Positions 55,644 through 64,000 of a DNA stretch of 64,000 bases are shown one piece after another (within the stretch, counting starts at the first letter, position 1; every line of letters starts with the position of its first letter). The translations under genes and the position numbers were made by a program. This DNA is from Gramella sp. KN1008 (GTDB lineage: Bacteria; Bacteroidota; Bacteroidia; Flavobacteriales; Flavobacteriaceae): contig NZ_SJDV01000001.1 of the NCBI RefSeq assembly GCF_004332155.1, positions 62,001 to 126,000 on the forward strand, read 5' to 3'. The notes beneath the pieces were generated by a model that did no database searches, had not been told where the DNA came from, and saw only the letters and a program-made list of their open reading frames with translations.

Positions 55644-56261
55644 ATGTACAGACCACCAAAATACCGGAAAGATGAGAAGGAATTCATCTTTTCATTTATT
55701 GAAAACAATCCTTTCGCAAGCTTTATCCTTAACGGAAAACGGCTGCTTGCCACTCATATTCCGGTACTGGCGGAGGGCAATGCCGAAAATTTCAGGCTGT
55801 ATTCCCATATTGCCAATCATAATGAACAAAAGGAATTTCTGAAAGATGGCGCTGAGGCCCTTCTCATCTTTCATGGCCCTCATGCTTATGTTTCCTCGTC
55901 ATGGTATAAGGAAAAGGACATAAGCACCTGGGATTATACAGCGGTACACGTGAATGCAAGGATAAGGATGCAGACATCGGAAGAGCTGGAAGCTTCGCTT
56001 GAAAGAATGGTGGAACGATTTGAAAACAAGCAGGAAAGTCCGCTTTATTATAAGGATATCCCGGAACGAATGCTGAAGGAACATCTGCCGCTTATCACCG
56101 GGTTCTGGCTGGAGCCTTTCAAAACTGAAGGAATAGCCAAGCTGCACCAGGCCTATGCGAAACATGATGTGGAAGCCGTGACCAGACAACTGGACGCTTC
56201 AGATTCATACCGTGAACGCGAACTGAGTGCGGCGATAAAAAAAGAGAATAAAACGGAATAA
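55644..56261 (+). CDS. FMN-binding PaiB-like protein
   Basis: A 205-residue PaiB-family protein beginning MYRPPKYRKDEKEFIFSFI, with ATHIPVLAEGN and FHGPHAYVSSSWY; the fold is that of FMN-binding split barrels. PaiB is a negative transcriptional regulator in Bacillus, but many relatives are of unknown role. It lies five bases after the YqcI/YcgG gene and 10 bases before the LigD phosphoesterase gene. Confidence 0.9.
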   Translation: MYRPPKYRKDEKEFIFSFIENNPFASFILNGKRLLATHIPVLAEGNAENFRLYSHIANHNEQKEFLKDGAEALLIFHGPHAYVSSSWYKEKDISTWDYTAVHVNARIRMQTSEELEASLERMVERFENKQESPLYYKDIPERMLKEHLPLITGFWLEPFKTEGIAKLHQAYAKHDVEAVTRQLDASDSYRERELSAAIKKENKTE

Positions 56262-56271
56262 ATCTTATAAA

Positions 56272-56883
56272 ATGGGAAAGAAAGGATTTTTAGAGAAGTA
56301 TCACGAAAAACGCAATTTTGATATCTCTTCTGAACCTTTCGGCGATGAAAGCAAAAAGAAGGATAAGGATAAGCAGATCTTCGTGATACACAAGCACGAT
56401 GCCACCAATCTGCATTTTGATTTCAGGCTGCTGGTAGATGGCGTGTTGAAGAGCTGGGCCGTACCCAAGGGCCCGTCCACCGACCCAAAGGTGAAACGAC
56501 TGGCCATTCGCACCGAGGATCATCCGCTGGAATATGCCGATTTTGAAGGTGTGATCCCCGAAGGTCAGTATGGTGGCGGGACGGTAATGGTGTGGGATGC
56601 CGGGAAATTCGACAATGATAAGAAGGACGATGACGGCAACCTGATCCCAATGGGAGAACAGATAAAGAATGGGCATACCACCTTTATTCTTCATGGCCAG
56701 AAACTGAAAGGCGGGTATACCCTTATAAGAACCTCTAAAGGTGATGATGAAAAATGGTTCCTGAAAAAGGTGGATGACGAGGAAGCCGATGCCCGCCGGA
56801 ATCCCGTGAATACCGAAAATGAATCGGTGCTTACCGGAAGGAGCATGGACGAGATCGCAAAAGAAGATGAAAGCGATGATTGA
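56272..56883 (+). CDS. ligD: LigD phosphoesterase (PE) domain as a separate protein
   Basis: A 203-residue stand-alone LigD 3'-phosphoesterase. The residues known to be essential in Pseudomonas LigD are at the same positions: H42, H48, D50, R52 (HDATNLHFDFR) and H84 (EDHPLEY); GVIPEGQYGGGTV follows. It trims 3' ends before end joining. The C-terminus ends in SVLTGRSMDEIAKEDESDD, the natural linker point. It overlaps the ligase gene by 17 or 8 bases in another frame. Confidence 0.93.
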   Translation: MGKKGFLEKYHEKRNFDISSEPFGDESKKKDKDKQIFVIHKHDATNLHFDFRLLVDGVLKSWAVPKGPSTDPKVKRLAIRTEDHPLEYADFEGVIPEGQYGGGTVMVWDAGKFDNDKKDDDGNLIPMGEQIKNGHTTFILHGQKLKGGYTLIRTSKGDDEKWFLKKVDDEEADARRNPVNTENESVLTGRSMDEIAKEDESDD

Positions 56884-57877
56884 TGCGCTTAAGAACATAC
56901 GGGAAGAGCTTCAGGAGAAGCTGAAAAAGAAAAAGCAGCCGGACTGGATGTCGCCCATGCTGGCAAAGCTTACCCACGATGTGTTTTCGGGTGAGGACTG
57001 GATCTTTGAACGTAAGCTGGACGGCGAGCGCTGCCTGGTCTTCAAAAAAGGGAAAGAGGTGAACATCATGTCCCGCAATAAAAAGAACCTGAATAAGGTT
57101 TATCCTGAAATAGTTTCAGCTTTAGAAAAGCAAAAGACCGGTAACTTTATCGCAGATGGGGAAATGGTGGCCTTCAAGGGGAAGATCACCAGTTTTTCCG
57201 AACTTCAAAAACGCATGCATCTTAAGAAGGAGGAGGAAGTAAGGAACAGCAAAACAAAGGTCTATTTTTACTTTTTCGATCTCATGTTCCTCGAAGATCA
57301 TGATCTTACCAGGTTACCGCTTACTGAACGAAAAAAGATCCTAAGAACGATCATCAGTTTTGAAGATCCGTTGAGGTTTACTGCACATCGCAACGAGAAG
57401 GGCGAGGAATTCTATAAGGAAGCCTGCAAAAAGAAATGGGAGGGCCTTATCGCGAAGAAGGCCGATAGCAGCTATGCGCACAGCCGCTCTTCCAACTGGC
57501 TAAAGTTCAAATGTGAGAATCAGCAGGAATTCGTGATAGGCGGTTATACCGATCCGCAGGGGGAAAGAAAGGGCTTCGGTGCCTTATTGCTGGGATTCTA
57601 TAAGGACGATAAACTGCAGTATGCCGGGAAGGTAGGCACGGGTTATACAGATAAGATGCTGGAAGAGCTTCAGGTGAAAATGTCAGAAATAGAAGTAGAC
57701 AAACCGGCATTCGAGAAGAACGGCGACCTGCCAGATAAGAACGTACACTGGCTAAAGCCACAGATGGTAGGCGAGGTGGCCTTTACCGAATGGACAAAGA
57801 CGAACAAATTAAGGCACCCCCGCTACCTTGGCCTGAGGAGGGACAAGAAAGCCGGGGATGTGGTAAAAGAAGCATAA
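56867..57877 (+). CDS. ligD: LigD ATP-dependent DNA ligase domain as a separate protein
   Basis: An ATP-dependent ligase of about 336 residues (ATG at 56867; 56876 is equally plausible). Motif I is ERKLDGER with the adenylated lysine near residue 50; NIMSRNKKNL is motif Ia, FIADGEMVAF motif III, WEGLIAKKADSSYAHSRS motif IV, and WLKFKC motif V; an OB domain ends the protein. It seals double-strand breaks with Ku in bacterial NHEJ. It has its own start within the PE gene and is one base from the polymerase gene. Confidence 0.92.
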   Translation: MKAMIDALKNIREELQEKLKKKKQPDWMSPMLAKLTHDVFSGEDWIFERKLDGERCLVFKKGKEVNIMSRNKKNLNKVYPEIVSALEKQKTGNFIADGEMVAFKGKITSFSELQKRMHLKKEEEVRNSKTKVYFYFFDLMFLEDHDLTRLPLTERKKILRTIISFEDPLRFTAHRNEKGEEFYKEACKKKWEGLIAKKADSSYAHSRSSNWLKFKCENQQEFVIGGYTDPQGERKGFGALLLGFYKDDKLQYAGKVGTGYTDKMLEELQVKMSEIEVDKPAFEKNGDLPDKNVHWLKPQMVGEVAFTEWTKTNKLRHPRYLGLRRDKKAGDVVKEA

Positions 57878-57878
57878 G

Positions 57879-58799
57879 ATGGGAGAGGAAAGGAAAATTG
57901 GCAAACACAGTTTTGAGGTGAGCAACCTGGATAAGCTCTTCTTTCCGAAGGAGGGATACACCAAGGGGGACCTTGTAGACTACTACGAAAGGATCGCAGA
58001 TACCATGCTGCCATATATCAAGGACCGCCCGCTCACTATGATACGGTTTCCCAACGGGATAGAAGACAAACAATTCTACCAGAAAGACGCACCCGATTAT
58101 TTTCCGAAGTGGATAAAGACAAGGACCATTGAAAAACAGGAGGGGGGAACTACAAATTACGTGCTGTGTAACGATAAGGCAAGCCTGGTCTACCTGGCCA
58201 ACCAGGCCTGCATCACTCCGCATATCTGGCTGAGCCGGAAAGACAGGCTCAATTTTCCCGACAGGATGATCATAGACCTGGACCCTTCTAAAGATGATTT
58301 TGGCGAGGTAAAGACCGCTGCAAAAAAGATCAGGAAGCTGCTGGGAGAAGAGCTTGGTTTACCACTTTATCTTATGACTACCGGTTCCCGCGGGCTGCAT
58401 ATAGTAGTGCCTATGAAGCGAACCCGGGATTTTGATGAGGTACGCAAATTCGCCCAGAAGGCTGCAAGGCTGCTGGAGCAGGAATATCCCGATACCATGA
58501 CCACGGCAGCCAGGAAGAACAAACGCGAGGACAGACTCTTTCTCGACGTGGGAAGGAACGCCTTCGGGCAGACCGGTGTGGCACCCTATTCGGTAAGGCC
58601 AATTGAAGGCGCCCCGGTGGCAACCCCGCTTGACTGGGACGAGCTGGACCGCTCTTCACTTTCAGCGCAGAGCTATAACATAAAGAACATTTTTAAACGG
58701 CTGGGCAGTAAGGAAGATCCGTGGAAAGACATGAGCGCTTCGGCAGTGAGCCTTACTTCAGCCATAAAGGAACTCAATAACATATTCAAGGAAAATTAG
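57879..58799 (+). CDS. ligD: LigD polymerase (POL, archaeo-eukaryotic primase fold) as a separate protein
   Basis: A 306-residue stand-alone LigD polymerase. FPKEGYTKGDLVDYYERIADTMLPYI is typical, the metal aspartates are D133 and D135 (IDLDPS), and TGSRGLHIVVP follows. It adds nucleotides, preferably ribonucleotides, at broken ends. The gene starts one base after the ligase stop. No gap or frameshift is needed to explain the split; no Ku gene is in the window. Confidence 0.93.
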   Translation: MGEERKIGKHSFEVSNLDKLFFPKEGYTKGDLVDYYERIADTMLPYIKDRPLTMIRFPNGIEDKQFYQKDAPDYFPKWIKTRTIEKQEGGTTNYVLCNDKASLVYLANQACITPHIWLSRKDRLNFPDRMIIDLDPSKDDFGEVKTAAKKIRKLLGEELGLPLYLMTTGSRGLHIVVPMKRTRDFDEVRKFAQKAARLLEQEYPDTMTTAARKNKREDRLFLDVGRNAFGQTGVAPYSVRPIEGAPVATPLDWDELDRSSLSAQSYNIKNIFKRLGSKEDPWKDMSASAVSLTSAIKELNNIFKEN

Positions 58800-58800
58800 T

Positions 58801-59382
58801 ATGATGCAGGTAATAGGAAAACAAAGTGGTGCCGCTTTCAGAATAAAAAAAGGACAGAAACTAAAAGTGACAGATCCCGACGGAGGGCAGGTGAGTGATA
58901 TGGTGCTCTTCAATGCCAGCGATAAAAGAGAGAAGATCTCCAGCGGGAAGACCCTGGATTTTGAGGAAAGCATACTTATAACGAAAGGCGATTTCTTATG
59001 GAGCAACCGCAGCAATAAAATGATGAAGATCCTGGAAGACACCAATGGACGGAACGACTTTCTGCTGGCGCCCTGCAGCCCCGAGACCTTTAAGATCATG
59101 TACAATAACAACGAATATCATCCCAGCTGTTTTGAGAACCTCTACACCAACCTGGAACAGTATGGGATAGAGCCCGATGATATACCCACAGCCTTCAATA
59201 TCTTTATGAACGTTCAGTTTAAGCCGGATGGAAAGCTGAGCGTGGAACCGCCCTTAAGCAAAGCCGGCGACCATGTGCTCTTTGAAGCCCGGATGGACCT
59301 TATCGTAGGCCTTACGGCCTGCTCGGCCGAAGACAGCAACGGCGGTAGCTTTAAGCCTATCCACTACGAGATAATGGACTAG
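58801..59382 (+). CDS. Urea carboxylase-associated family protein (DUF1989)
   Basis: A 193-residue DUF1989 protein with DGGQVSDMVLFNAS, SNRSNKMMKILEDTNGRNDFLLAPCSPE, HPSCFENL and DHVLFEARMDLIVGLTACSA. The family is linked to urea or guanidine carboxylation and may act as an amidohydrolase; urea carboxylase itself is not nearby. It starts one base after the LigD polymerase stop and overlaps TerC by four bases on the other strand. Confidence 0.88.
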   Translation: MMQVIGKQSGAAFRIKKGQKLKVTDPDGGQVSDMVLFNASDKREKISSGKTLDFEESILITKGDFLWSNRSNKMMKILEDTNGRNDFLLAPCSPETFKIMYNNNEYHPSCFENLYTNLEQYGIEPDDIPTAFNIFMNVQFKPDGKLSVEPPLSKAGDHVLFEARMDLIVGLTACSAEDSNGGSFKPIHYEIMD

Positions 59383-60098
59383 GCGTTCTTTTTGCGGTAC
59401 CTCATGTTCAGCATCTCTATGGCTAGTGAGAAGAACACCGCGAAATAGATATAGCCTTTTGGTACGTGATAATGCGCGCCTTCCACGATTAGCATCACTC
59501 CTATCAGGATAAGGAAAGACAGGGCAAGTATCTGTATGGTTGGGTGCTGGTTTACGAACTCTCCCACCGGTTTGGCGAAGATCATCATCACTATAATGGC
59601 CACGATCACCGCGATCACCATGAGGATGATCTCATCGGTAAGTCCCACGGCAGTAAGTATGGAGTCGAAGGAGAAGACAAGGTCCAGCAGAACTATCTGT
59701 ATGATGGCGGTGCTGAACTTCATGGTCTTCTTTACCTTTTTCCCGGTCTCGTCCTCCTCATGCTGGCCTTCCACCTTATGATGTATCTCCAGGGTAGACT
59801 TTACCAGCAGGAAGATACCACCGGCTATAAGGATGATATCGCGCCAGCTTAGCTCAAAGTCGGCGAAGGTTAATATGGGTTCGGTGAGACCAATGATCCA
59901 GGTGATGCTCAAAAGCAGGAGTATCCTCATTACCAGGGCGATGGTAAGACCTCCAAGCCGTGCCTTTTTCTGGTTCTCTTCGGGCACCTTACCTGCCACA
60001 AGCGAGATAAAGATGATGTTGTCTATCCCAAGGACTATTTCCAGAAAAGTAAGGGTGAGCAGGGCCACCCAGGTATCGGGTTGTAAGAAGATCTCCAT
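59379..60098 (-). CDS. TerC-family membrane protein
   Basis: A 239-residue protein with about seven helices and the TerC signatures EIVLGIDNIIFISL and LDLVFSFDSILTAVGL, whose acidic residues suggest metal binding. TerC proteins are linked to tellurite resistance and, in better-studied cases, to manganese export and metalation of exported proteins. Single gene, convergent with the DUF1989 gene. Confidence 0.9.
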   Translation of the reverse strand: MEIFLQPDTWVALLTLTFLEIVLGIDNIIFISLVAGKVPEENQKKARLGGLTIALVMRILLLLSITWIIGLTEPILTFADFELSWRDIILIAGGIFLLVKSTLEIHHKVEGQHEEDETGKKVKKTMKFSTAIIQIVLLDLVFSFDSILTAVGLTDEIILMVIAVIVAIIVMMIFAKPVGEFVNQHPTIQILALSFLILIGVMLIVEGAHYHVPKGYIYFAVFFSLAIEMLNMRYRKKNA

Positions 60099-60211
60099 AT
60101 CAGAAAATTGAATGCTAAGCCGCTAAATTATGGAAAAACCGACGCTTTTTGGTTAAAATTTTGCAAAGGAAATCTATAGATTTCCGGAGCGTAATCGTAC
60201 CACAGAGACCT

Positions 60212-60244
60212 AAAAAAGATCCCACCGGTTAGAGGTGGGATCTT
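60212..60244 (-). terminator. Terminator after the ScyD/ScyE-like gene
   Basis: An 11-base-pair stem AAGATCCCACC / GGTGGGATCTT (60216-60226 with 60234-60244) with a seven-base loop has a T run on the minus strand, 31 bases after the stop codon of the gene that ends at 60276. Confidence 0.9.
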
Positions 60245-60275
60245 GAGAAAATGATTTATTATTTCTCTTAAGGTG

Positions 60276-61382
60276 TTACAAAGAGATCTCAATGACCTCA
60301 GACAAGCCTGGGATAAGTGAATTCTGTGTAGCCCACAGTCTGCCATCCTTGTCGAAGGTGATGGCAGTTAGCATTGGGATTCCCGTGGCTATAACTTCAC
60401 ATTGCATTGTTTCGGGATCACATGCTTTTATGTTTCCGCCGGCAAATGAATCCAGAAATTCCACGGCAAACCAGCTTTGTTCGTCCAATTCGGCCACGTA
60501 TAGCATACCGTTCTCATCGAATGTAAGGTCGATGATAGAGGTAAAGCCACCATCAAAGGCTTTCATACAATCGGGGCTTGAACCGCACATGGCCCCGGAG
60601 GCACCAGGCGAAATACGCCAGATATTGGATTCGCCGGTAGGAGCAGGAAAGCCTTTAAGCTCTCCAACATAATAATAACCATCCGGGCCTAAGGTTACCG
60701 AGGTAGGTACCGCCTGCGCCGGAATCATGTCTGGCAGGCCGCAAGGTCCTGCTCCGGAGTCCGGGCATCCCACGAGGTTTTTTAGGTTTTCGGTGGAAAC
60801 CATTTCAGGAGGGAAGATGGCCATAAGCTCAATATTCCCATTGTTGTGGACCTTTAAGAGGTCGTTAGCTCCGGCATCTGCCACTACCGCAAAACTGGCG
60901 TTATGTGCATAGACCGCATACGGATTGGAGTCCAGTTCTTCTTCTCCATCAGGGTTATTTTCACTTTCAAACTCGAAAAGGTTAGCCACCATTTTAGTAC
61001 GGCCTTTAGTTACGAGATGTATTCCCTGGCCCGAATCCTCGGTAGGAGCTCCAAACCACGGCCAGGTGGTAACCCACATTACACCGGTACCAACGGGTGC
61101 AACCGATGAAGCGCCTTCCAGGGAGAATAGAATTTCTCCATGCCGGGTAGAAATACCGGCCCCTGCGTCGGCGACCAGGATCTCATTGTTCGGTGCGGTC
61201 GCAAGATCGAAGATAAAACCGGTAAATCCACCATCACCATTGTGATTCGCCTTAAGGGAGGCCGGATTCATTAGGGATGATTCTTCCTGTGCCGGAATAG
61301 CTGTGGGTACGCTTTCGTTACTACAGCCAGTGATGAAAATACCAATCAGGCAGAGAAGCCCTAAAACAGAATAATTTTTCAT
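60276..61382 (-). CDS. ScyD/ScyE-family beta-propeller lipoprotein
   Basis: A 368-residue lipoprotein with the lipobox FITGC (Cys about residue 20). Beta-propeller motifs appear as NEILVADAGAGI, ASFAVVADAGANDLLKV, PTSVTLGPDGYYYVGELKGFPAP and NGMLYVAELDE. The ScyD/ScyE family is named from scytonemin clusters of cyanobacteria but is widespread in Bacteroidota and of unknown function there. Several Cys pairs suggest disulfides in the envelope. Confidence 0.88.
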   Translation of the reverse strand: MKNYSVLGLLCLIGIFITGCSNESVPTAIPAQEESSLMNPASLKANHNGDGGFTGFIFDLATAPNNEILVADAGAGISTRHGEILFSLEGASSVAPVGTGVMWVTTWPWFGAPTEDSGQGIHLVTKGRTKMVANLFEFESENNPDGEEELDSNPYAVYAHNASFAVVADAGANDLLKVHNNGNIELMAIFPPEMVSTENLKNLVGCPDSGAGPCGLPDMIPAQAVPTSVTLGPDGYYYVGELKGFPAPTGESNIWRISPGASGAMCGSSPDCMKAFDGGFTSIIDLTFDENGMLYVAELDEQSWFAVEFLDSFAGGNIKACDPETMQCEVIATGIPMLTAITFDKDGRLWATQNSLIPGLSEVIEISL

Positions 61383-61639
61383 GATTTAAAATTTAGTTGA
61401 TTAATACTTTTTCAAAAAAATTATGAGGAATGTGACCCTCCCATGCCGAAGAGTTAAGCGAGGTTTATTGCAGGCGAAACAGTTATAACCAACTGAAAAA
61501 CAGACTATTAAATATAATGTTTTTAAATTTTATAGTGGAAATATTTTTTCAGATTTTTAAAAAAAGCGGGTTTAAATTCAGGTTCATAATAACCTGGGTG
61601 CGGGCAGGAAAAAATATAATTGAAAGTTGTTTCAAAGGC

Positions 61640-62125
61640 TTAATTGAGGCCGAACTTTATGGAGATCCCGCCATAGACCGAGGCCTGGAAGAAATCATAA
61701 TCGGTACGCCAGCGGTATTCCCCGCGGGCATAGACGAAGAAGCGGTCAAAATGGTATTCCAGTCGGCCGTTTGCCGCGAGGGAGGGATACACCTTCCAGG
61801 GGCGGCGTATAAAGGAAAGGCTCAGATCGGCTACCGGGATAAGCATCTTTCCGGGCCTAACCACGAAGCCGGGATTTATACCCATGGATTCATATCTTAT
61901 GGCGGTAAAACTTTCATAATAGACCAGGATGCTGAAGCCGGCGTTGCGATAACCGGCGCTAATGGTACCGTCGTAAGCTGCGTCGTTCACCGTGCCGCCA
62001 AAGATCGCGTTACGAACATCCACGCCGGTACTTATAAAGAAATAATCCTCGTCCCGGGTAAGCCAGTACTGGGAGAACGATTGCAGCGGAAACAGCAGCA
62101 GCAGAAGAAAAAAAAGTCTTTTCAT
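61640..62125 (-). CDS. Small outer-membrane-like beta-barrel protein
   Basis: A 161-residue exported protein with a signal peptide (MKRLFFLLLLLFPLQSFSQ) and alternating aromatic and hydrophobic residues in strands such as YFFISTGVDVR, AAYDGTISAGYR and FFVYARGEYRWR, ending in an aromatic-poor GISIKFGLN. It looks like a small beta-barrel. A longer frame on the plus strand (61517-62167) overlaps it but lacks a signal peptide and family likeness, so I take this strand as the real one. Confidence 0.65.
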   Translation of the reverse strand: MKRLFFLLLLLFPLQSFSQYWLTRDEDYFFISTGVDVRNAIFGGTVNDAAYDGTISAGYRNAGFSILVYYESFTAIRYESMGINPGFVVRPGKMLIPVADLSLSFIRRPWKVYPSLAANGRLEYHFDRFFVYARGEYRWRTDYDFFQASVYGGISIKFGLN

Positions 62126-62369
62126 TGCACAGAGGCCAAGCCGGGACTATTATGTGTTTCATTATGAAAGGCTTATGAAGATACGTCATAATTAGGAATT
62201 GTGAACATCCTTCATAAAATACCGGAAGCAGGGAAAATAACCTCATATTCTGCCGGAAAGTAATTATGTGTCTGTTAGTCAGTTATTTATGTTCATATAT
62301 CTCCAATTTTTTATAGGCTGTCTTCCTGCAAATGAGTAAATTGTATGCTTATTTTTTAAATTTTCTCTT

Positions 62370-63680
62370 ATGGACAGACGCAGTTTTTTAAACCGGACCG
62401 GAATCGCCATGGGGGCAGGAATTGGCCTTCCCGCCTTAAGCGCCTTTGAAAGAATTACTCACCCTGAGGTATTTGATAATGATGTGCCGGCTAACTGGGA
62501 CGATCTCCGGGATATGTTCCAGCTGGAATCCGGCAAGATACATATGGCCCTTATGCTGCTGGCTTCCCATCCACGGCCGGTGAAAAACGCGATCGCCAGG
62601 CACCGGGAAAACTTTAATAATAACCCGGCAGAGTACTGGGAAAATAATTTTATGACCGCGGAACCCAGGGTGATAGCAGCCGCCGCGGAATATATGAATG
62701 CCGATCCCTCTGAGGTCGCGCTTACCGACAGTACCACCCAGGGCCTGGGCATTTTATATACGGGGTTAAAATTTAAAGAAGGCGAGGAGATACTTACCAC
62801 CACCCACGATCATTATTCCACCGAAAAAGCACTGGAGTTCGGGGCACAGAGAAGTGGTGCAAAGATCAGGCGCATAGACCTGTACGATGAGCCCTCCCAG
62901 GTCTCGGCCGATGAGGTGCTGAGCAGGATCAAAAAGAACATTAATCCAAAGACACGTCTTGTGGCGGTTACCTGGGTACATTCCTGTACCGGGGTAAAAT
63001 TGCCCGTAAAGAAGATAAGCGGACTCATCAGGGAGCTGAACAGCTCGCGGGCGGAAGAAGACCGTATCTATTTCGCGGTAGACGGGGTACATGCCTTTGG
63101 CCTTGACAATATAGATATCCAGGATCTTGGATGTGACTTTTTAGCGGCGGGCACCCATAAATGGCTTTTCGGGCCAAGGGGTACCGGGATATTATTTGCG
63201 AAGAAGGATGCCCATGATATGGTAATTCCCGTGATCCCGGCCTTCTCGGCTGCGTACGGGGAGTGGCTGGGAGTTGTGCCTAAGGACCAGCTTAACTTTA
63301 GCTATTTGAATTCCCCCGGAGGCTTCCATGCCTTTGAACACCGCTGGTCGCTGGATGAGGCCTTTAAGCTTCATATGAACACGGGCAAGGAAAATATCGC
63401 CGCGAGGAGCAAAAAGCTGAATACGATGCTTAAGGAAGGCATGAGCAAGATGGCTCATGTGCGATTGCTAACCCCGGTATCCGACGAATATTCAGAGGCC
63501 ATCAACTGCTTTGAGGTAGATGGATTAAGCCCGGACGAGACGGTAAAAAAACTTCATGAAAAGAAAATAGTAGCTAGCAGTTCACCTTACCGTAAGAGTT
63601 ATGCCAGGCTCACCCCTTGTGTGATCAATACCGAAGAGGAGGTTAAGTACTGCCTTAAGGCACTGGAGGAACTGGCTTAG
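62370..63680 (+). CDS. Tat-exported class V aminotransferase-fold enzyme
   Basis: A 436-residue PLP-dependent enzyme. The N-terminus MDRRSFLNRTGIAMGAG is a twin-arginine-type signal. The PLP lysine is K264 in AGTHKWLFGPRGTG, and the cofactor Asp is in FAVDGVHAFGLDN. It resembles isopenicillin N epimerase and cysteine desulfurase-like enzymes; the substrate is unknown. Export of a PLP enzyme folded with its cofactor fits the Tat route. It is a single gene. Confidence 0.88.
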   Translation: MDRRSFLNRTGIAMGAGIGLPALSAFERITHPEVFDNDVPANWDDLRDMFQLESGKIHMALMLLASHPRPVKNAIARHRENFNNNPAEYWENNFMTAEPRVIAAAAEYMNADPSEVALTDSTTQGLGILYTGLKFKEGEEILTTTHDHYSTEKALEFGAQRSGAKIRRIDLYDEPSQVSADEVLSRIKKNINPKTRLVAVTWVHSCTGVKLPVKKISGLIRELNSSRAEEDRIYFAVDGVHAFGLDNIDIQDLGCDFLAAGTHKWLFGPRGTGILFAKKDAHDMVIPVIPAFSAAYGEWLGVVPKDQLNFSYLNSPGGFHAFEHRWSLDEAFKLHMNTGKENIAARSKKLNTMLKEGMSKMAHVRLLTPVSDEYSEAINCFEVDGLSPDETVKKLHEKKIVASSSPYRKSYARLTPCVINTEEEVKYCLKALEELA

Positions 63681-63850
63681 ATATCCAGGATCTTTTTAAG
63701 GTAAACATCCGTTGTTCAGCTGTAATAGGGTGATAGGTGTTTTATGTTTTATACTCAAACTATTAAAAAATTAACTTAGATTTATAGGGAATCTGTTGTG
63801 TCCAGAACTGTAGTATTTATAGGGGTATAGCCAGTTAATTACAATTATGT

Positions 63851-64000
63851 ATGATCAATCTTAAAGGAAGAATTATAATATTATTATTTACGTTTCTGAT
63901 AAGCTCCTGTGGAACTTTTAGCGAACCCATACATAATCAGGGTAAGGTGGATATTAATAAAAGTAATTTAAAACAGTTAAATGGTAATTACAGCAGATTC
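63851..64000 (+). CDS. Lipoprotein gene, cut by the window edge
   Basis: From ATG at 63851 the frame is open to the end of the window (50 codons). The N-terminus MINLKGRIIILLFTFLISSC is a signal peptide with a lipobox Cys at residue 20. Nothing in the remaining 30 residues allows a family call. The rest lies beyond the window. Confidence 0.6.
   Translation, partial: MINLKGRIIILLFTFLISSCGTFSEPIHNQGKVDINKSNLKQLNGNYSRF

Noticed and set aside
56867..57879. Frameshifted single LigD gene
   Set aside because: Each part has its own start and natural ends, and the linker sequences between the domains end where separate proteins would end, so a sequencing error is not needed to explain the junctions.
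61517..62167. A 216-codon open frame on the plus strand
   Set aside because: It is antisense to a gene with a clear signal peptide and barrel-like strands, shows no family likeness, and ends in a Lys/Gln-rich stretch that is the complement of the other gene's signal peptide region.

Overview
The window is a dense chromosomal segment of a Bacteroidota, almost certainly a marine member of Flavobacteriaceae (Gramella/Christiangramia-like; the genus is a guess from gene content). The evidence is the gliding pair gldE-gldD, the order miaB / sigma-54 activator / lptE / TPR protein / secG / groES / groEL, the mevalonate branch of isoprenoid synthesis, start regions that are A-rich and lack Shine-Dalgarno sequences, and promoters of the flavobacterial TTTG-N19-TAnnTTTG type before rplU and miaB. 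No rRNA, tRNA, CRISPR array, complete insertion sequence or prophage was seen.

Layout. 1-6.1 kb: biotin genes (bioA, a FabF-like ketoacyl synthase, bioB) mixed with a SET-domain protein and two overlapping JmjC/cupin-8 hydroxylase-like paralogues. 6.1-15.2 kb: housekeeping genes (recX, rng, a 29-residue basic peptide, HU, mutY, ssb, gldE, gldD, an exporter, rplU-rpmA). 15.3-25.1 kb: a secreted esterase, an LVIVD lipoprotein, miaB, a sigma-54 activator, lptE, secG and groESL. 25.2-28.8 kb: an SRPBCC protein, an SLC13 carrier and an AraC regulator.

28.8-41.4 kb: a same-strand cluster for arsenosugar biosynthesis. It holds a peroxidase-like protein, arsS, a rhodanese, two cluster-type glycosyltransferases, a purine nucleoside phosphorylase, arsM, a DUF547 lipoprotein, an FAD oxidoreductase and a membrane Fe-S protein, and continues into three more glycosyltransferases. 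ArsM and ArsS should yield dimethylarsinoyl-deoxyadenosine. The phosphorylase carries Asp where guanosine-type enzymes carry Asn, so it is a good candidate for removing the adenine before glycosylation. I regard this as the most interesting system in the window.

41.4-53.8 kb: an XRE-DUF4870-serine hydrolase fusion; a polyamine operon (arginine decarboxylase, agmatinase, deoxyhypusine-synthase-like enzyme); a pseudouridine synthase; UbiA, mevalonate kinase and mevalonate-diphosphate decarboxylase genes, interrupted by a four-helix-bundle pseudogene that sits between repeats and supplies the decarboxylase C-terminus; tspO, a BaiN-like flavoprotein and GDPD. 53.9-59.4 kb: a stress/repair group with a remnant of a short-chain dehydrogenase that has lost its middle, DUF421, SemiSWEET, a YqcI/YcgG heme protein, a PaiB-like protein and LigD split into three separate genes in the order PE-LIG-POL. 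59.4-64 kb: TerC, a ScyD/ScyE-like lipoprotein, a small outer-membrane-like protein, a Tat-exported class V aminotransferase and the start of a lipoprotein gene cut by the window edge. From about 56 kb onward the DNA looks more GC-rich by eye.
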